Notes: generated by a model not told the origin, from the letters alone. Numbered from the stretch's first letter, positions 26,432 to 39,469 are shown. The stretch: DNA of 64,000 nucleotides from Aporhodopirellula rubra (GCF_014192335.1 NZ_JACHXU010000005.1:349842-413841), one strand, 5' to 3'. Numbers and translations: made by a program.

Positions 26432-27832
26432 ATGAACAGAAATAAGATCACACTGACGTTCCGTGCAAGCTCGCGAGCGGCCGGTCTCTTCTGCCTTCTC
26501 GCACTGACAGCCGGTGTCGCCCGGGGACAAACGCAGGTCAAACCCGACACGGCCCTGCGAATGCTCAACGCTCAACAGCAACAGTTCGAAAAAGGCATCG
26601 TCAATGTCGCGGACAACGTTTTCACCGCAGTCAGTTATCACGGCGCAAACACGTCGATGATTGTTGGCACAGACGGCGTCATCATCATCGATACCCTTTT
26701 CGGTCCGGCCAGCGCATCGAAAGCGGCCGAGGCTTTTCGGCAATACAGCGACAAGCCGGTCAAGGCGATCATCTACACTCACAGCCATGGCGATCATATC
26801 GGCGGAGCGAGTGCGTTCGTCGGCGATGAGAAACCGAAGATCTTCGCCACGAAAAGTTTTGGTTCCGCCGAAGGCGTTAACAAAGCCGTCGATCCGGTCA
26901 AGCAGAAACGAAACATACGTCAGTTCGGTCGCAACCTCTCACCATCAGAGAGCACTAACCGCGGCGTTGCACCGGCTGGCACCGACGACAGCGACCGGGG
27001 AAAGGGATTCCTTCCTCCCAGCGTCACGGTTCCCAACGACGGACTCAAGACAACGGTCGCGGGTATCGAGCTCGAATTCGTCATTGCTCCGGGAGAAACG
27101 GACGATGCGTTGTTTGTCTGGCTTCCCAAGGAAAAGGTTCTGTTCGCGGGTGACAACTTTTACAGTTCCTTTCCAAACCTGTATGCGATCCGAGGCACCG
27201 CCTATCGCGATGTGCTGAATTGGTCCGAAAGCGTTGGGAAGATGGCTGCGTTGAAACCACACGTGGTCGTTCCTGGTCACACGATGCCTATCCAAGGACA
27301 ACAAGCGGCAACGACTGCACTCAGCGACTACAGCGAAGCGATTCGCAGCGTGTACGACCAAACGGTGCGTGGCATCAATGTCGGGAAAGGTCCAAACCAA
27401 CTCGCTCACGAAGTCAAAATTCCCGAGCACTTGAAGAACAAGCCGTATCTGATCCAGTTCTACGGCTCGGTGCCTCATGCGGTCCGAGCGATCTATGCAG
27501 GTCTGCTGGGTTGGTACGACGGCAATCCAACAACGTTGAATCCGCTCGAGCCAAGAATCAAAGCGCAGAAGATGTCCGAACTGGTCGGAGGCACACAGCA
27601 ACTGACCGAGCAAATGCAATCCGCTTTGGCCAAACACGACTACCAATGGGCGTTGGAGCTATCTGACCACGTTAAATGGCTGGATGATGCCGACCGAACG
27701 CTCGCCCGAAAAGTTAAAATCGAGGCACTTCGAGGCCTCGCAGCTAGGGAGTACAACGCGCCCAATCGCAACTACTACCTGAGTTACGCAAACGAACTCG
27801 AATCCGGCCAACTGAGCGAAGTCTGGTTTTAG
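26432..27832 (+). CDS. Secreted alkyl-sulfatase-like metallo-beta-lactamase-fold hydrolase
   Basis: A 466-residue exported protein with signal peptide (~1-32). The MBL-fold core has GVIIIDTLFG and the zinc motif THSHGDHIGG (His117, His119, Asp121, His122). GETDDALFVWLPKEKVLFAGDNFY supplies the third ligands, and PHVVVPGHTMPI another His. The region around PHAVRAIYAGLLGWYDGNPTTLNPL is the sulfatase dimerisation domain of SdsA/BDS1-type alkyl sulfatases. It is shorter than full SdsA (~600), lacking the SCP2-like C-terminal domain. Third gene of a MarR-controlled operon. Natural substrate unknown; an alkyl or aryl sulfate ester is likely. Confidence 0.86.
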   Translation: MNRNKITLTFRASSRAAGLFCLLALTAGVARGQTQVKPDTALRMLNAQQQQFEKGIVNVADNVFTAVSYHGANTSMIVGTDGVIIIDTLFGPASASKAAEAFRQYSDKPVKAIIYTHSHGDHIGGASAFVGDEKPKIFATKSFGSAEGVNKAVDPVKQKRNIRQFGRNLSPSESTNRGVAPAGTDDSDRGKGFLPPSVTVPNDGLKTTVAGIELEFVIAPGETDDALFVWLPKEKVLFAGDNFYSSFPNLYAIRGTAYRDVLNWSESVGKMAALKPHVVVPGHTMPIQGQQAATTALSDYSEAIRSVYDQTVRGINVGKGPNQLAHEVKIPEHLKNKPYLIQFYGSVPHAVRAIYAGLLGWYDGNPTTLNPLEPRIKAQKMSELVGGTQQLTEQMQSALAKHDYQWALELSDHVKWLDDADRTLARKVKIEALRGLAAREYNAPNRNYYLSYANELESGQLSEVWF

Positions 27833-27859
27833 ACCACTTCTAAGAAGCCGACGTCGCCC

Positions 27860-27894
27860 CCCCTCTCCTCGTTGAACAACCACGAGGAGAGGGG
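27860..27894. terminator. Bidirectional terminator hairpin
   Basis: A perfect 12-bp stem CCCCTCTCCTCG/CGAGGAGAGGGG (27860-27871 and 27883-27894) with an 11-base loop lies between two convergent genes, the MBL hydrolase (+) and the Gfo/Idh/MocA oxidoreductase (-). Flanking GACGTCG/GGCGTC extend the pairing imperfectly. A long T-run is absent, but position and strength fit termination from both sides. Confidence 0.75.
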
Positions 27895-27912
27895 CCGGCG
27901 TCTAAAACATCG

Positions 27913-29283
27913 CTACATATCGATTTCAAAACCCTTGCGGCTTTCACGTGCCAGGAATGCGTTGGCCTCGTCATCGCCGACAATTTCTCGCTTTGCCGGA
28001 TCCCAGTTCAGCTCACGTCCCAGGCGGATCGCGATGTTGGCCAAGTGACAAGTCTCGAGCATCCGGTTGTGCGACCACACGTCAGAGATCGGTTGCTCTC
28101 GCGACTGCATCGCAGCGATGAAGTTAGCAGTGTGATTCTCGCTGACGGGACCACCATAGACCTCTTCGACGGCACCTTCGGGCAACGGATTACTCTCCAA
28201 ATCTTCCACAGGCTTGCCCGCCAAACGCCCGCGGTTTACGAAGAATCGCCCCTTCGTACCTTCGAATAGAATCCCGTTGTCGCCCTCGCTGGTGATAACG
28301 AGTGGAATGTCACCCGGCATGTTCACGTGGATCTCGAACTTCGTCGGCGAGTTGTACTGATCGTCCACGGTCGGATAGCCGTCTTTGTATTCGACCGGCA
28401 ACGAAAAGCTCACCGGCGTGACCTTGTTTGGCCCGGTGTCGCCGGCGCCGAGAGCCCACGTCGCAATATCAACATGGTGAGCACCCCAGTCATTCATTTG
28501 CCCGCCTGAGTACTCATACCAATTTCGCCACGCGTAGTGACAATTGGTGTAAAGCGGAACACCACCACCGTATCCTTTCCGCATCTCCGGCAACGCTCGG
28601 TAAGACGCCTCCGGTGCAGGACCGAGCCACATGTCCCAATCGAGCCCCTCGGGAGCGTCAATCACCGGAATCACCGGGGACCCCGTCGCACCATTGATCC
28701 CACACGTGACTTTTTGTATCTCGCCAATTCGGCCCGCACGGATCAGTGCGATGGCTGTTAAGAATCGCTTCGAACATTCTGAACGTTGCATCGTTCCCAC
28801 CTGGAAGACGCGTCCGGTTTGCTTCACGATTTTCTCGATCAGCTTGCCCTCGGCAATGGTGAGTGTCAACGGTTTTTCGCAGTAGACATCCTTTCCTGCC
28901 AGCATCGCTTCAACAGCGATCTTGGTGTGCCAGTGGTCGGGTGTCGCAATCATCACCGCGTCGATGTCGTCTCGTTCGAGAACCTTCCGATAATCGCTGT
29001 AGCCCTCGGCCGCCTTACCGGTCTTCTCTTTTAGCTTTTCATTGATCGCTCCGAGCACATTCGCATCAACATCAGCGAAGGCAGCGAAGTCTGCGAACTT
29101 GGTCGACTTATTGGTGATGGTCCAACCCTGGTTCCGCAGCCCAATGGTCGCGAAGACCGGTCGCTCGTTTGGCGAATCCTGGGCGAACGAAAATTCACTG
29201 GTGCCAGCAAACACGCCCGCGGCCGCCGCCGCAGAAGTCACTTGCAGGAAACTACGTCGGCTGTGACGTGTCGGATGGGTCAT
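27913..29283 (-). CDS. Tat-exported Gfo/Idh/MocA family oxidoreductase (copy A)
   Basis: A 456-residue protein from ATG 29283. A Tat signal (SRRSFLQ, then a hydrophobic run) directs the folded, cofactor-loaded enzyme to the periplasm. The Rossmann part carries IDAVMIATPDHWH and the signature EKPLTLTIAEG. NCHYAWRNWYEYSGGQMNDWGAHHVDIATWALG is typical of planctomycete Gfo/Idh/MocA enzymes. They act on sugars or sugar derivatives with NAD(P). Nearly the same as copy B at 38099-39469 (most differences conservative). The genes upstream in the same direction are a flavodoxin relic and a MarR gene, as in copy B. Confidence 0.92.
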   Translation of the reverse strand: MTHPTRHSRRSFLQVTSAAAAAGVFAGTSEFSFAQDSPNERPVFATIGLRNQGWTITNKSTKFADFAAFADVDANVLGAINEKLKEKTGKAAEGYSDYRKVLERDDIDAVMIATPDHWHTKIAVEAMLAGKDVYCEKPLTLTIAEGKLIEKIVKQTGRVFQVGTMQRSECSKRFLTAIALIRAGRIGEIQKVTCGINGATGSPVIPVIDAPEGLDWDMWLGPAPEASYRALPEMRKGYGGGVPLYTNCHYAWRNWYEYSGGQMNDWGAHHVDIATWALGAGDTGPNKVTPVSFSLPVEYKDGYPTVDDQYNSPTKFEIHVNMPGDIPLVITSEGDNGILFEGTKGRFFVNRGRLAGKPVEDLESNPLPEGAVEEVYGGPVSENHTANFIAAMQSREQPISDVWSHNRMLETCHLANIAIRLGRELNWDPAKREIVGDDEANAFLARESRKGFEIDM

Positions 29284-29351
29284 GTTTAGCCTCTCTAGGT
29301 GATTGCTGGAAATGGTTAAGAAGATTCGGAGCGGTGATCGAGCCAAGACGG

Positions 29352-29867
29352 CTACTTAAAGTCCCTAAATCGTTCCTAGGTTTGATCTCAACGTGTGCGT
29401 CTATTTGAGCACTTGGTTCATCGTTGCATTCCCTTGCACAACATCCGGTAGGCGGCCCCCAACATCCTTCCCGGGCCGTCTCGGCGGAATCCACGCCATA
29501 GCAAGCGGAGAATTCACCCCCTAGAGTAATCAGTCCGGGCCCCTGCAGGAAACCCGCCTTTGACCAAAAGTGAAACGGGCGTTATCCACTCCCACCTCCC
29601 AACCGCCTCTGCGATAGAGCAAACGCAAGCCATCTTGCCGCCCTATTTCGAAATTCTTCAGACAACAATTGCCCCAACGACGACGGCACCATCCTGCTGC
29701 AAAAATGTGGTTCGTCGTTTTCCGAGGTAGAATGCCGTCACCAGCTTCGCCAATATCACCGGTTCGATCTCGGCGTGCTCGCGTTGTCTTGCACCTTCTG
29801 CAATCAGCTTTGCTATGCGCGGTGTGCCCCTCCTGCCCGAACCGTGCAGACCAAGCATCCCTATCAT
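29352..29867 (-). pseudogene. Relic of a flavodoxin-family gene (paralogue of 39532-40095)
   Basis: Read on the - strand in shifting frames, the region keeps the order of the intact paralogue. It begins MIGMLGLHGSGRRGTPRIAKLIAEGARQ (paralogue MTKILVLYHSNTTNTQRMAELVAEGAQQ). GKMACVCSIAEAVGR and RTDYSRG follow (paralogue GKIGCVFSSAGAWGG and LTDYSGI), then GEFSACYG (IKFSAHYG). A final piece has ERFRDFK then stop (ERFKDLGK then stop). Stops and frameshifts break it throughout, so no flavodoxin is produced. It sits between a MarR gene and the Gfo/Idh/MocA gene exactly where copy B has its intact flavodoxin. Confidence 0.8.
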
Positions 29868-29938
29868 CAATGGTTCGCTCAAATCACACCGACACGCAAC
29901 TTTGGGTGCAGATCGCTCTGAATGCGGGCGTGAGTGGG

Positions 29939-30403
29939 TTAAACCAAAGTCTTCTCTTTGCTGAGCGAATTGGGGATCAAGCGAAGCAACCGAATCAAAA
30001 TCTCGGCTTCTTTCGGCGTGATCGCTCCATACATGTCGTCGCGAATTGACTGTCCAACTTTCCAAAGCTTGCGAAGCGTTCTTTTGCCGGTCGCCGTTAA
30101 CTCCACGGTTTTAGCCCGCGAATCGGTCGGATGGGAGGCGCGCCGGACAAAACCATTCTTCTCGAGCAGTACTAACATTGCTCGAACCGTGCTGGGGTCT
30201 GACGAAATCCGGTCTGCTAGCTCTCGCTGCGTGAGCGTGCCAGTTTCTTCCAAGGCTAGCAAGAGAACAAACTGATCCGCTGTGACTCCGTGGGATGCAA
30301 ACTTCGCCTCCGTGCAGCGGTGAAGAGCCATGTACGCAGCACGAAGCGCCAATGGCAGTTCACGTTCTTGATCCATAGATTCTTTGGTTCGCTCGGAGAC
30401 CAT
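29939..30403 (-). CDS. MarR-family regulator (copy A)
   Basis: A ~154-residue winged-helix protein; the start is placed at ATG 30403 (MVSERTKES...), with ATG 30376 and 30430 as alternatives. The DNA-binding region is LTQRELADRISSDPSTVRAMLVLLEKNGFVRRASHPTDSRAKTVELTATGKR. It is very close to copy B at 40154-40603 over its whole length. Its former partner, a flavodoxin-type quinone reductase or similar, has decayed next to it, so its present target is unclear; the Gfo/Idh/MocA gene downstream may still be controlled by it. Confidence 0.88.
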   Translation of the reverse strand: MVSERTKESMDQERELPLALRAAYMALHRCTEAKFASHGVTADQFVLLLALEETGTLTQRELADRISSDPSTVRAMLVLLEKNGFVRRASHPTDSRAKTVELTATGKRTLRKLWKVGQSIRDDMYGAITPKEAEILIRLLRLIPNSLSKEKTLV

Positions 30404-31080
30404 TGGGTCAGTGACTCGTTTTCGGGACATACCTGTATGGCGGATTGCACCATCCATTTCGGATGGCGGGCCAAGAATTACGTCGTCGACTAGGACGTAA
30501 CCCACCTGCCCACACATAATAAGCCGCAATTCGAGATAAGGAACATCCTTGGGATACCGTGCCAATGAACTTTCCTGCGGATGGGAGACTCAGGCACCTG
30601 AACAACTGCGAAAACACCGTGAGTGACAAACGTTCAGAAAACAAACGATTCCTAGCCTGAGGACCAGGCTGAACAGACCTCGAGACTTGCTAGCGCACCG
30701 AGTGGACACAATGGGCCCATGCGTGATTGGCGTTTGTCCTTGCTCTTTAACTGCAGCGAAATCCTCTCACTGGTTTCAACCAACATCCGACCTGACGCGA
30801 AGAGTCCCCGTACAGTTTTCCTCGGCCCCCAGTACCTGCGAAGTAGCCGCCGGACGAAAACTTCTTGCAAAAAGCACCGTCCACACCGTTAAGGTGCGGC
30901 AGAGCAATCAGCCCCCATCCGTTCGGTTCACGATTCCGTATAGACGATCCAGTGCAGCGGCCAAAACGATGTTTTGGCGATCCCGCGATGCTTCGCTCTT
31001 CCAAGTGGCGTGTCACAATTCGAAGCCAAATCGGAAATTTCTCCGAGATTTGCGGAACTTTCTGATGCTGGCTATGTTTA

Positions 31081-31092
31081 TGCGTATACGCA
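31081..31092. promoter_or_regulatory. Palindromic element TGCGTATACGCA (candidate operator)
   Basis: A perfect 12-base palindrome at the end of a ~60-base block that recurs at 42955-43014 with TGCGTGTACGCA in its place. Both lie upstream of xylan-island genes and not far from a XylR-type regulator gene (35450-36601). The block also shares a TTTGC-GAACTTT stretch before the palindrome. Binding by a regulator is inference. Confidence 0.4.
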
Positions 31093-31201
31093 CGTTTTGC
31101 CCCTAAACGATCGGGCGTGAATTCCAAACGCCTCAACATCGGTTCGCGAGTCTTTAGGAAGCGGCAAGTAGAGCAAGGTTGGAATCAGCCTAAATTGCTT
31201 C

Positions 31202-31372
31202 ATGACAATTCAGATTCGCACGAATGACGTGTTTCGTTTCTGGAATTCAAGTTTACCCAAAGGAAACGCACCGTCAGGTCAACACGTCACGAAGCTGCGG
31301 TATGCGACTCCGCAGGGCAAGTACGAAAGGACCAATCGATCAAGCTTCATCGGCATTCTCGACGTGAACTAA
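31202..31372 (+). CDS. Possible small protein, 56 residues
   Basis: A short frame from ATG 31202 to TAA 31370-31372 with a protein-like composition: TNDVFRFWNSSLPKGNAPSG, then HVTKLRYATPQGKYER and FIGILDVN. The preceding in-frame stop is only 11 codons upstream. No clear ribosome site was seen. It could be a small gene or the end of a vanished one. Confidence 0.25.
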   Translation: MTIQIRTNDVFRFWNSSLPKGNAPSGQHVTKLRYATPQGKYERTNRSSFIGILDVN

Positions 31373-34024
<2,652 letters not shown>

Positions 34025-34104
34025 ATCCGGCTTTCGTAATGCGATTGCCGTCCCGTTTGATACGTCTTCCGTCGACGCAAATGCGAAATCTATGGGGGAT
34101 GTTG

Positions 34105-34152
34105 CTGTTAACCGAAGCTGCTCTTTCTCGCATGTCTGCGAGTGGTTAACAG
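34105..34152. repeat. Inverted repeat beside truncated esterase gene
   Basis: CTGTTAACC (34105-34113) and GGTTAACAG (34144-34152) form a perfect 9-bp inverted repeat in the 300 bases between the truncated esterase gene and the transposase. The related pair CTGTTAAC/GTTAACAG (49540-49547, 49591-49598) lies at the equivalent place beside the truncated pseudogene at 49.4 kb. It may be part of a mobile element end. Confidence 0.5.
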
Positions 34153-34361
34153 GGAGCGAGAATGTCGCCCGTAAGGGCTTCACCGCTGGCAATCTGTTCC
34201 GGTTCTTCCGAACGCCGCGGCCGAATTTTGGACGGCAAGCCAATCACCACGCACGCGGCCATTGCGGTGAGTTAATCGTTCCGTACGCTCGTCGTTTCAG
34301 CGGGGTAAAAAAATGTCGCCACTCCGATTGTCCCCGCATTTGCAAGGCTTTTCATCGCACG

Positions 34362-35438
34362 ATGGCGAACATTGTCCACCCGCTTTTGACACTCTTGGCG
34401 TCGTTGACACGGCAGGAACTGGCCCAGCAGATTCGCTACCTCAAAGCGGAGAACGAGATCCTTCGGTCCAAGTTACCCGGCCGCGTCACGTTGAACAATC
34501 GTGAGAGAAAAATATTGGTCAAGCATGGCAAGAAGCTGGGCGGAAAGATCAAGGACGTGATGACGATCGTTTCATATTCAACGTTTCGGCGATGGGTTCG
34601 GAAAATGGAAGACAACACGCCGGCGTCCAAGAAAAAGTCAGCAAAGCGAGGCACCGGCCGTCCGAAGATCGAAGACGATGTGCGCGTAACAATCCTGCGG
34701 ATTCGGAAAGAGACCGGGTTCGGCTACACAAAAATCCTGCAAGAACTGCGCCGAATGGGCGTCCACGTTTCTCGGCAAACGGTGAAAAACGTGATCGTCG
34801 AAGCCGGCCTTGCGCCCACGCCGGGTGATCACCCCGACACTTGGCACAAGTTTCTCAAACGACACGCCGATACGTTGTGGCAGTGCGACTTTGCGTGCAA
34901 AAAGAAGTGGACGCTGAAAGGTCTGGTCGATGTCTACTTCATGGTCTTCATCCACATCGGCACTCGGCAAATCTGGATCTCGCCTTGTACGGAGACCCCG
35001 AACGGTGCCTGGACGACTCAGCAGGGACGCAACTTCCAAATGCATCTACAGGACAACGACTTGAAGTGCGAGATCCTGATGCGTGATCGTGATTCCAAGT
35101 ACATCGACTCATTTGACGAAATTGTCAAGTCGACTGGCGGCAAGATCAAACTGACGCCGATTCGGTCGCCAAATTTGCAGGCTCACGTTGAGCGAGTCAT
35201 TCAGACGATCAAACACGAGGTACTTAATGCATTCTGCATCGTGACGAACGAGCACCTCAACAGCATCCTTCGCACCACCCAGAGCTGGTACAACAAACGC
35301 CGCGGCCATACCGAACGAGATCACCTTCCGCCGCTTCGGCAAGAGGTGACGTTTCCGCTAAGACCGTTCTCGAAGGACCAGGTGATTCGCGAGACACTAC
35401 TTGGTGATCACTTAATGTCGTATCGCCGCACGGCATGA
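34362..35438 (+). CDS. rve-type DDE transposase (IS copy 1)
   Basis: A 358-residue transposase from ATG 34362; the frame is open upstream into the truncated esterase gene but that part is not coding for this protein. An N-terminal helical, HTH-like region (LTRQELAQQIRYLKAENEIL) is followed by a basic linker. The integrase core has DDE residues in LWQCDFACKK, MRDRDSKYIDSF and LQAHVERVIQTIKHE. It closes with WYNKRRGHTERDHLPP. Two related copies lie at 49901 (fragment) and 51004. Its left flank at ~34281 contains CCGTAC...GCGGGGTA, matching the other copies. It ends 11 bases before the convergent XylR gene's stop. Confidence 0.92.
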   Translation: MANIVHPLLTLLASLTRQELAQQIRYLKAENEILRSKLPGRVTLNNRERKILVKHGKKLGGKIKDVMTIVSYSTFRRWVRKMEDNTPASKKKSAKRGTGRPKIEDDVRVTILRIRKETGFGYTKILQELRRMGVHVSRQTVKNVIVEAGLAPTPGDHPDTWHKFLKRHADTLWQCDFACKKKWTLKGLVDVYFMVFIHIGTRQIWISPCTETPNGAWTTQQGRNFQMHLQDNDLKCEILMRDRDSKYIDSFDEIVKSTGGKIKLTPIRSPNLQAHVERVIQTIKHEVLNAFCIVTNEHLNSILRTTQSWYNKRRGHTERDHLPPLRQEVTFPLRPFSKDQVIRETLLGDHLMSYRRTA

Positions 35439-35449
35439 AGACAGTTCAG

Positions 35450-36601
35450 TCAAGCGTTTTTCCGTTTGTACTCACCAGGGGAAACGCCAATTTCCCGCTT
35501 GAACGCGGCGCCCAAATATTCTGAATGTTCAAATCCAAGTCGCTCAGCAATTTGGTGAACGGTCAAGTCCGTCTCACGCAGCAGCTCTTTCACCCGATTC
35601 ATTCGAACCCTTTGAATCTCCTGGTGCGGCGTCCGCCCGACTAATGTTTTAAAGCGATGTTCAAAGACTCGACGCGACAGGTCAATGTTGTCTAAAACAT
35701 CGATGACGCGAATGTTGGCTGATGCCTTCCGCCGAATGTACTGGAGGGCCCTGGCGATCTGCTCGTCTTCAATCGCGACTATATCCGTCGACTCGCGAAG
35801 CTGAATCCCTAGCGGTTGAGTGATCAGCGGTTCTTCGGATGTGAAAACTTCTCCGGACATCATTCTGTCGAGCAAACTTGCTGCCTCGTAACCGGTGCGA
35901 TTGGTATCTGGAATGACGCTCGAGAGCGTCGGCTCAGACAATTCGCAAATCAGATGGTCGTCATCGACCCCCAGCACCGCGACTTCTGTCGGAACGGCAA
36001 GCTTCAACCGCCGACAAGCGTCTAAAACCTCTTGCGCCTTGAAGTCATAGCATCCCATGATTGCAACCGGGCGCGGAAGCCGGCGAACCCAATCCATGAT
36101 CCGCCGCTTCTCAGCGACGGCGTCAAAGGCGCGGTCATAACGCGCGACGGATTGATACTCGAAAACCTTGCAATCAGATGCCTCAGCAAACTGCCGAAAG
36201 TGTTGGCAACGCTTGGATGACCATTGAAAACCAGCATCTCCGCAATAAGCAAGGTTCCGAAAACCTCGTGTAATAAAATGCTCGACTGCCAATCGTGAAA
36301 TCGCTTTGTCTTCCGTGTCAGCCCAGGGAACCCCTTTGACGTGTCGAGCCGCACTGAGGTCAACGATTGGAACACCGCAGCGTTGCAATTGGCAACCGAC
36401 TGAATCGGTTTCAATACGAGCGATGATCCCATCCCCGCCCCAGGTTTCTAACCAGGCGGGTGGCGGCGCACCGCGTTCCTGTTCGGTCAAGTAGACAGAC
36501 CAATTTCCATGCTCTTTGGTGTACGAAATGACTCCTTGAAGTAAGCCTCGGCAGTAGCCGTTTGAGGTCTCTATCAGCAGGGCGACAGATCGTCGAGTCA
36601 T
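35450..36601 (-). CDS. xylR: XylR-type AraC-family transcriptional regulator
   Basis: A 383-residue protein from ATG 36601. Residues ~1-280 form a LacI/periplasmic-binding-protein-like sensor: VALLIETSNGYCRGLLQGV, GDGIIARIET, PIVDLS, GFRNLAYCGDAGFQWSSKR, AVLGVDDDHLICEL and SSVIPD. Residues ~285-383 carry two AraC-type HTH motifs: IDVLDNIDLSRRVFEHRFKTLVGRTPHQEI and TVHQIAERLGFEHSEYLGAAFKREIGVSPGEYKR. This layout is that of XylR, which senses D-xylose and activates xylose genes. It lies inside the xylan island and is the natural candidate for control of it. Its promoter lies in 36602-36753. Confidence 0.92.
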   Translation of the reverse strand: MTRRSVALLIETSNGYCRGLLQGVISYTKEHGNWSVYLTEQERGAPPPAWLETWGGDGIIARIETDSVGCQLQRCGVPIVDLSAARHVKGVPWADTEDKAISRLAVEHFITRGFRNLAYCGDAGFQWSSKRCQHFRQFAEASDCKVFEYQSVARYDRAFDAVAEKRRIMDWVRRLPRPVAIMGCYDFKAQEVLDACRRLKLAVPTEVAVLGVDDDHLICELSEPTLSSVIPDTNRTGYEAASLLDRMMSGEVFTSEEPLITQPLGIQLRESTDIVAIEDEQIARALQYIRRKASANIRVIDVLDNIDLSRRVFEHRFKTLVGRTPHQEIQRVRMNRVKELLRETDLTVHQIAERLGFEHSEYLGAAFKREIGVSPGEYKRKNA

Positions 36602-36753
36602 TGGCTACAAAACAATTAGAGGAGAAATGCCGCGAGGAACATAATCCGTGTGAGCGGCATGCACTCGGCAGCACGATCTCAACCACCGGGAGTCGCCCGG
36701 ACACCGCTCCTATTCTTGATCCATGGCCTGAATCAATTCAGACCCCACGCTTA

Positions 36754-38019
36754 CTAAAGATGATCCTCAAAAAACGCACGCATCTTTGCTGCGTAGGGAA
36801 CACCGTATTTCGCAAAGGTTGCTTTGACTTCATTGTTCGGCTTCCAGTCAAAGAATGCGTGACCGGCACCTTCGACTTGGTCGTAGATAACGGTTTGTCC
36901 TTTGCTTTGAAGTGCTTCCAGGAAAGCAGCCACCCCGTCGTCGCGGATCAAGAAATCTTTCGTGCCGCGAGTCAGGTATTGCGGAACTGAACGAACACTG
37001 GAATCCGGGATATGACTCTGTGGTGCCGTGGCTTCGGCAGCCTGCCCGCTCATGCCGCGTTGGAAACCCTTGAGCCCCTCTGCGGCAAAAACACCGTAAC
37101 TTGGCGCGGCAGCTTTGATCGAAGTGAGCATTTGCTGACGCACGTCCTCTGCTGACTTGCCCCCTGGGAGATACGTAGGTTTGAAGTGGTAGATTCCCTC
37201 TCTCACACCAGAGCCACCGGAGCCGATCTGTTCAATCAAGATGGATGCGGCAGCGGACAGATGACCTCCGGCACTGTCGCCGGTCACGCCAATTCGACTT
37301 GCATCTCCACCGTACTGAGCGGCATGCTCCATGATGTGAGCGATCGCGCCGAAAACATCTTCGATCAGATTGGCCATTGAGTTAGGTTTTTCGTCGCCAT
37401 CGTTGTCGCCGATCCAGCGGTAGTCTATGCTGCACGCGACGAGTGTGCCGTCCTTGGTCAGTTCGCGAGCCAACCCACGCATGATGTCTTCGTCATTGCT
37501 TGACCATCCACCGCCGTGGATGATGACAACGATGGGGAGATCCTTGGCACCCTTAGGACTGTAGACGTCATACTTGAGCTCCTTCTTGCCTGGTATGGCA
37601 TATACGATGTTGTGCCTGAGATCGAAATGGGCGACGGCATCTGCCTCGATAAATGAGGCGCCGATGTGTTTCTCCTGATCAATCGTGAATTTGAATTCGT
37701 CAGTCAGCGACTCGTGGTACATCGCTCCCCAGCGACCGGGAACGGAATAGTAAATCGAATCCAGCGAGTAGCCTTCGGCTGGCTTGGCATGAACAGTCAC
37801 TACAGTTCCCAGCTCGTACGCTCCATCATCTGATAGTGGCGGTTGAAGCTCGATTGAGCCATTCTCAATCGGGTCGAGTGTCACCTTGAAGGACTCTTTG
37901 TCAGTCGTGGCTAGGGTGGCTGACAAAAGGGGTGCAGACTCATCGGTTGGCTTTGTTTCTTGTGCCATGGCAGTAGCTGTCGCGATCAGGAGTGCGATAG
38001 CGGGCAATGTGGATTTCAT
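36754..38019 (-). CDS. Secreted alpha/beta-hydrolase esterase (BD-FAE-like)
   Basis: A 421-residue exported protein from ATG 38019 (AGAGGA 5 bases upstream), signal peptide ~1-20. Residues ~40-130 form a beta domain ending in a bacterial-repeat-like GSIELQPPLSDDGAYELGT. The hydrolase core carries the oxyanion motif IHGGGW (167-172), catalytic Ser249 in TGDSAGGHLS, an Asp near RGTKDFLIRDDG (~365) and His near EGAGHAFFDW (~390). It resembles bifunctional feruloyl/acetyl-xylan esterases of the HSL/BD-FAE group. It follows the Gfo/Idh/MocA gene by 80 bases on the same strand, so they are likely co-transcribed. Substrate inferred from the xylan context. Confidence 0.85.
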   Translation of the reverse strand: MKSTLPAIALLIATATAMAQETKPTDESAPLLSATLATTDKESFKVTLDPIENGSIELQPPLSDDGAYELGTVVTVHAKPAEGYSLDSIYYSVPGRWGAMYHESLTDEFKFTIDQEKHIGASFIEADAVAHFDLRHNIVYAIPGKKELKYDVYSPKGAKDLPIVVIIHGGGWSSNDEDIMRGLARELTKDGTLVACSIDYRWIGDNDGDEKPNSMANLIEDVFGAIAHIMEHAAQYGGDASRIGVTGDSAGGHLSAAASILIEQIGSGGSGVREGIYHFKPTYLPGGKSAEDVRQQMLTSIKAAAPSYGVFAAEGLKGFQRGMSGQAAEATAPQSHIPDSSVRSVPQYLTRGTKDFLIRDDGVAAFLEALQSKGQTVIYDQVEGAGHAFFDWKPNNEVKATFAKYGVPYAAKMRAFFEDHL

Positions 38020-38098
38020 TAGATTCCTCTTGTCTGATTTGGTTCTCAAGCCTCCGGAACCGCATCGATTCGCGGGGGCGTCCGGCGTTACAAAACCA

Positions 38099-39469
<1,371 letters not shown>

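Noticed and set aside
29352..29657. Empty intergenic region
   Set aside because: At first it seemed empty, but frame-by-frame reading showed remains of the flavodoxin up to its stop, so it is listed as part of the relic.
29939..30565. Longer N-terminus for MarR copy A
   Set aside because: The extra ~54 residues have no similarity to copy B and lie in what is clearly the upstream spacer; a start at 30403 or nearby fits better.
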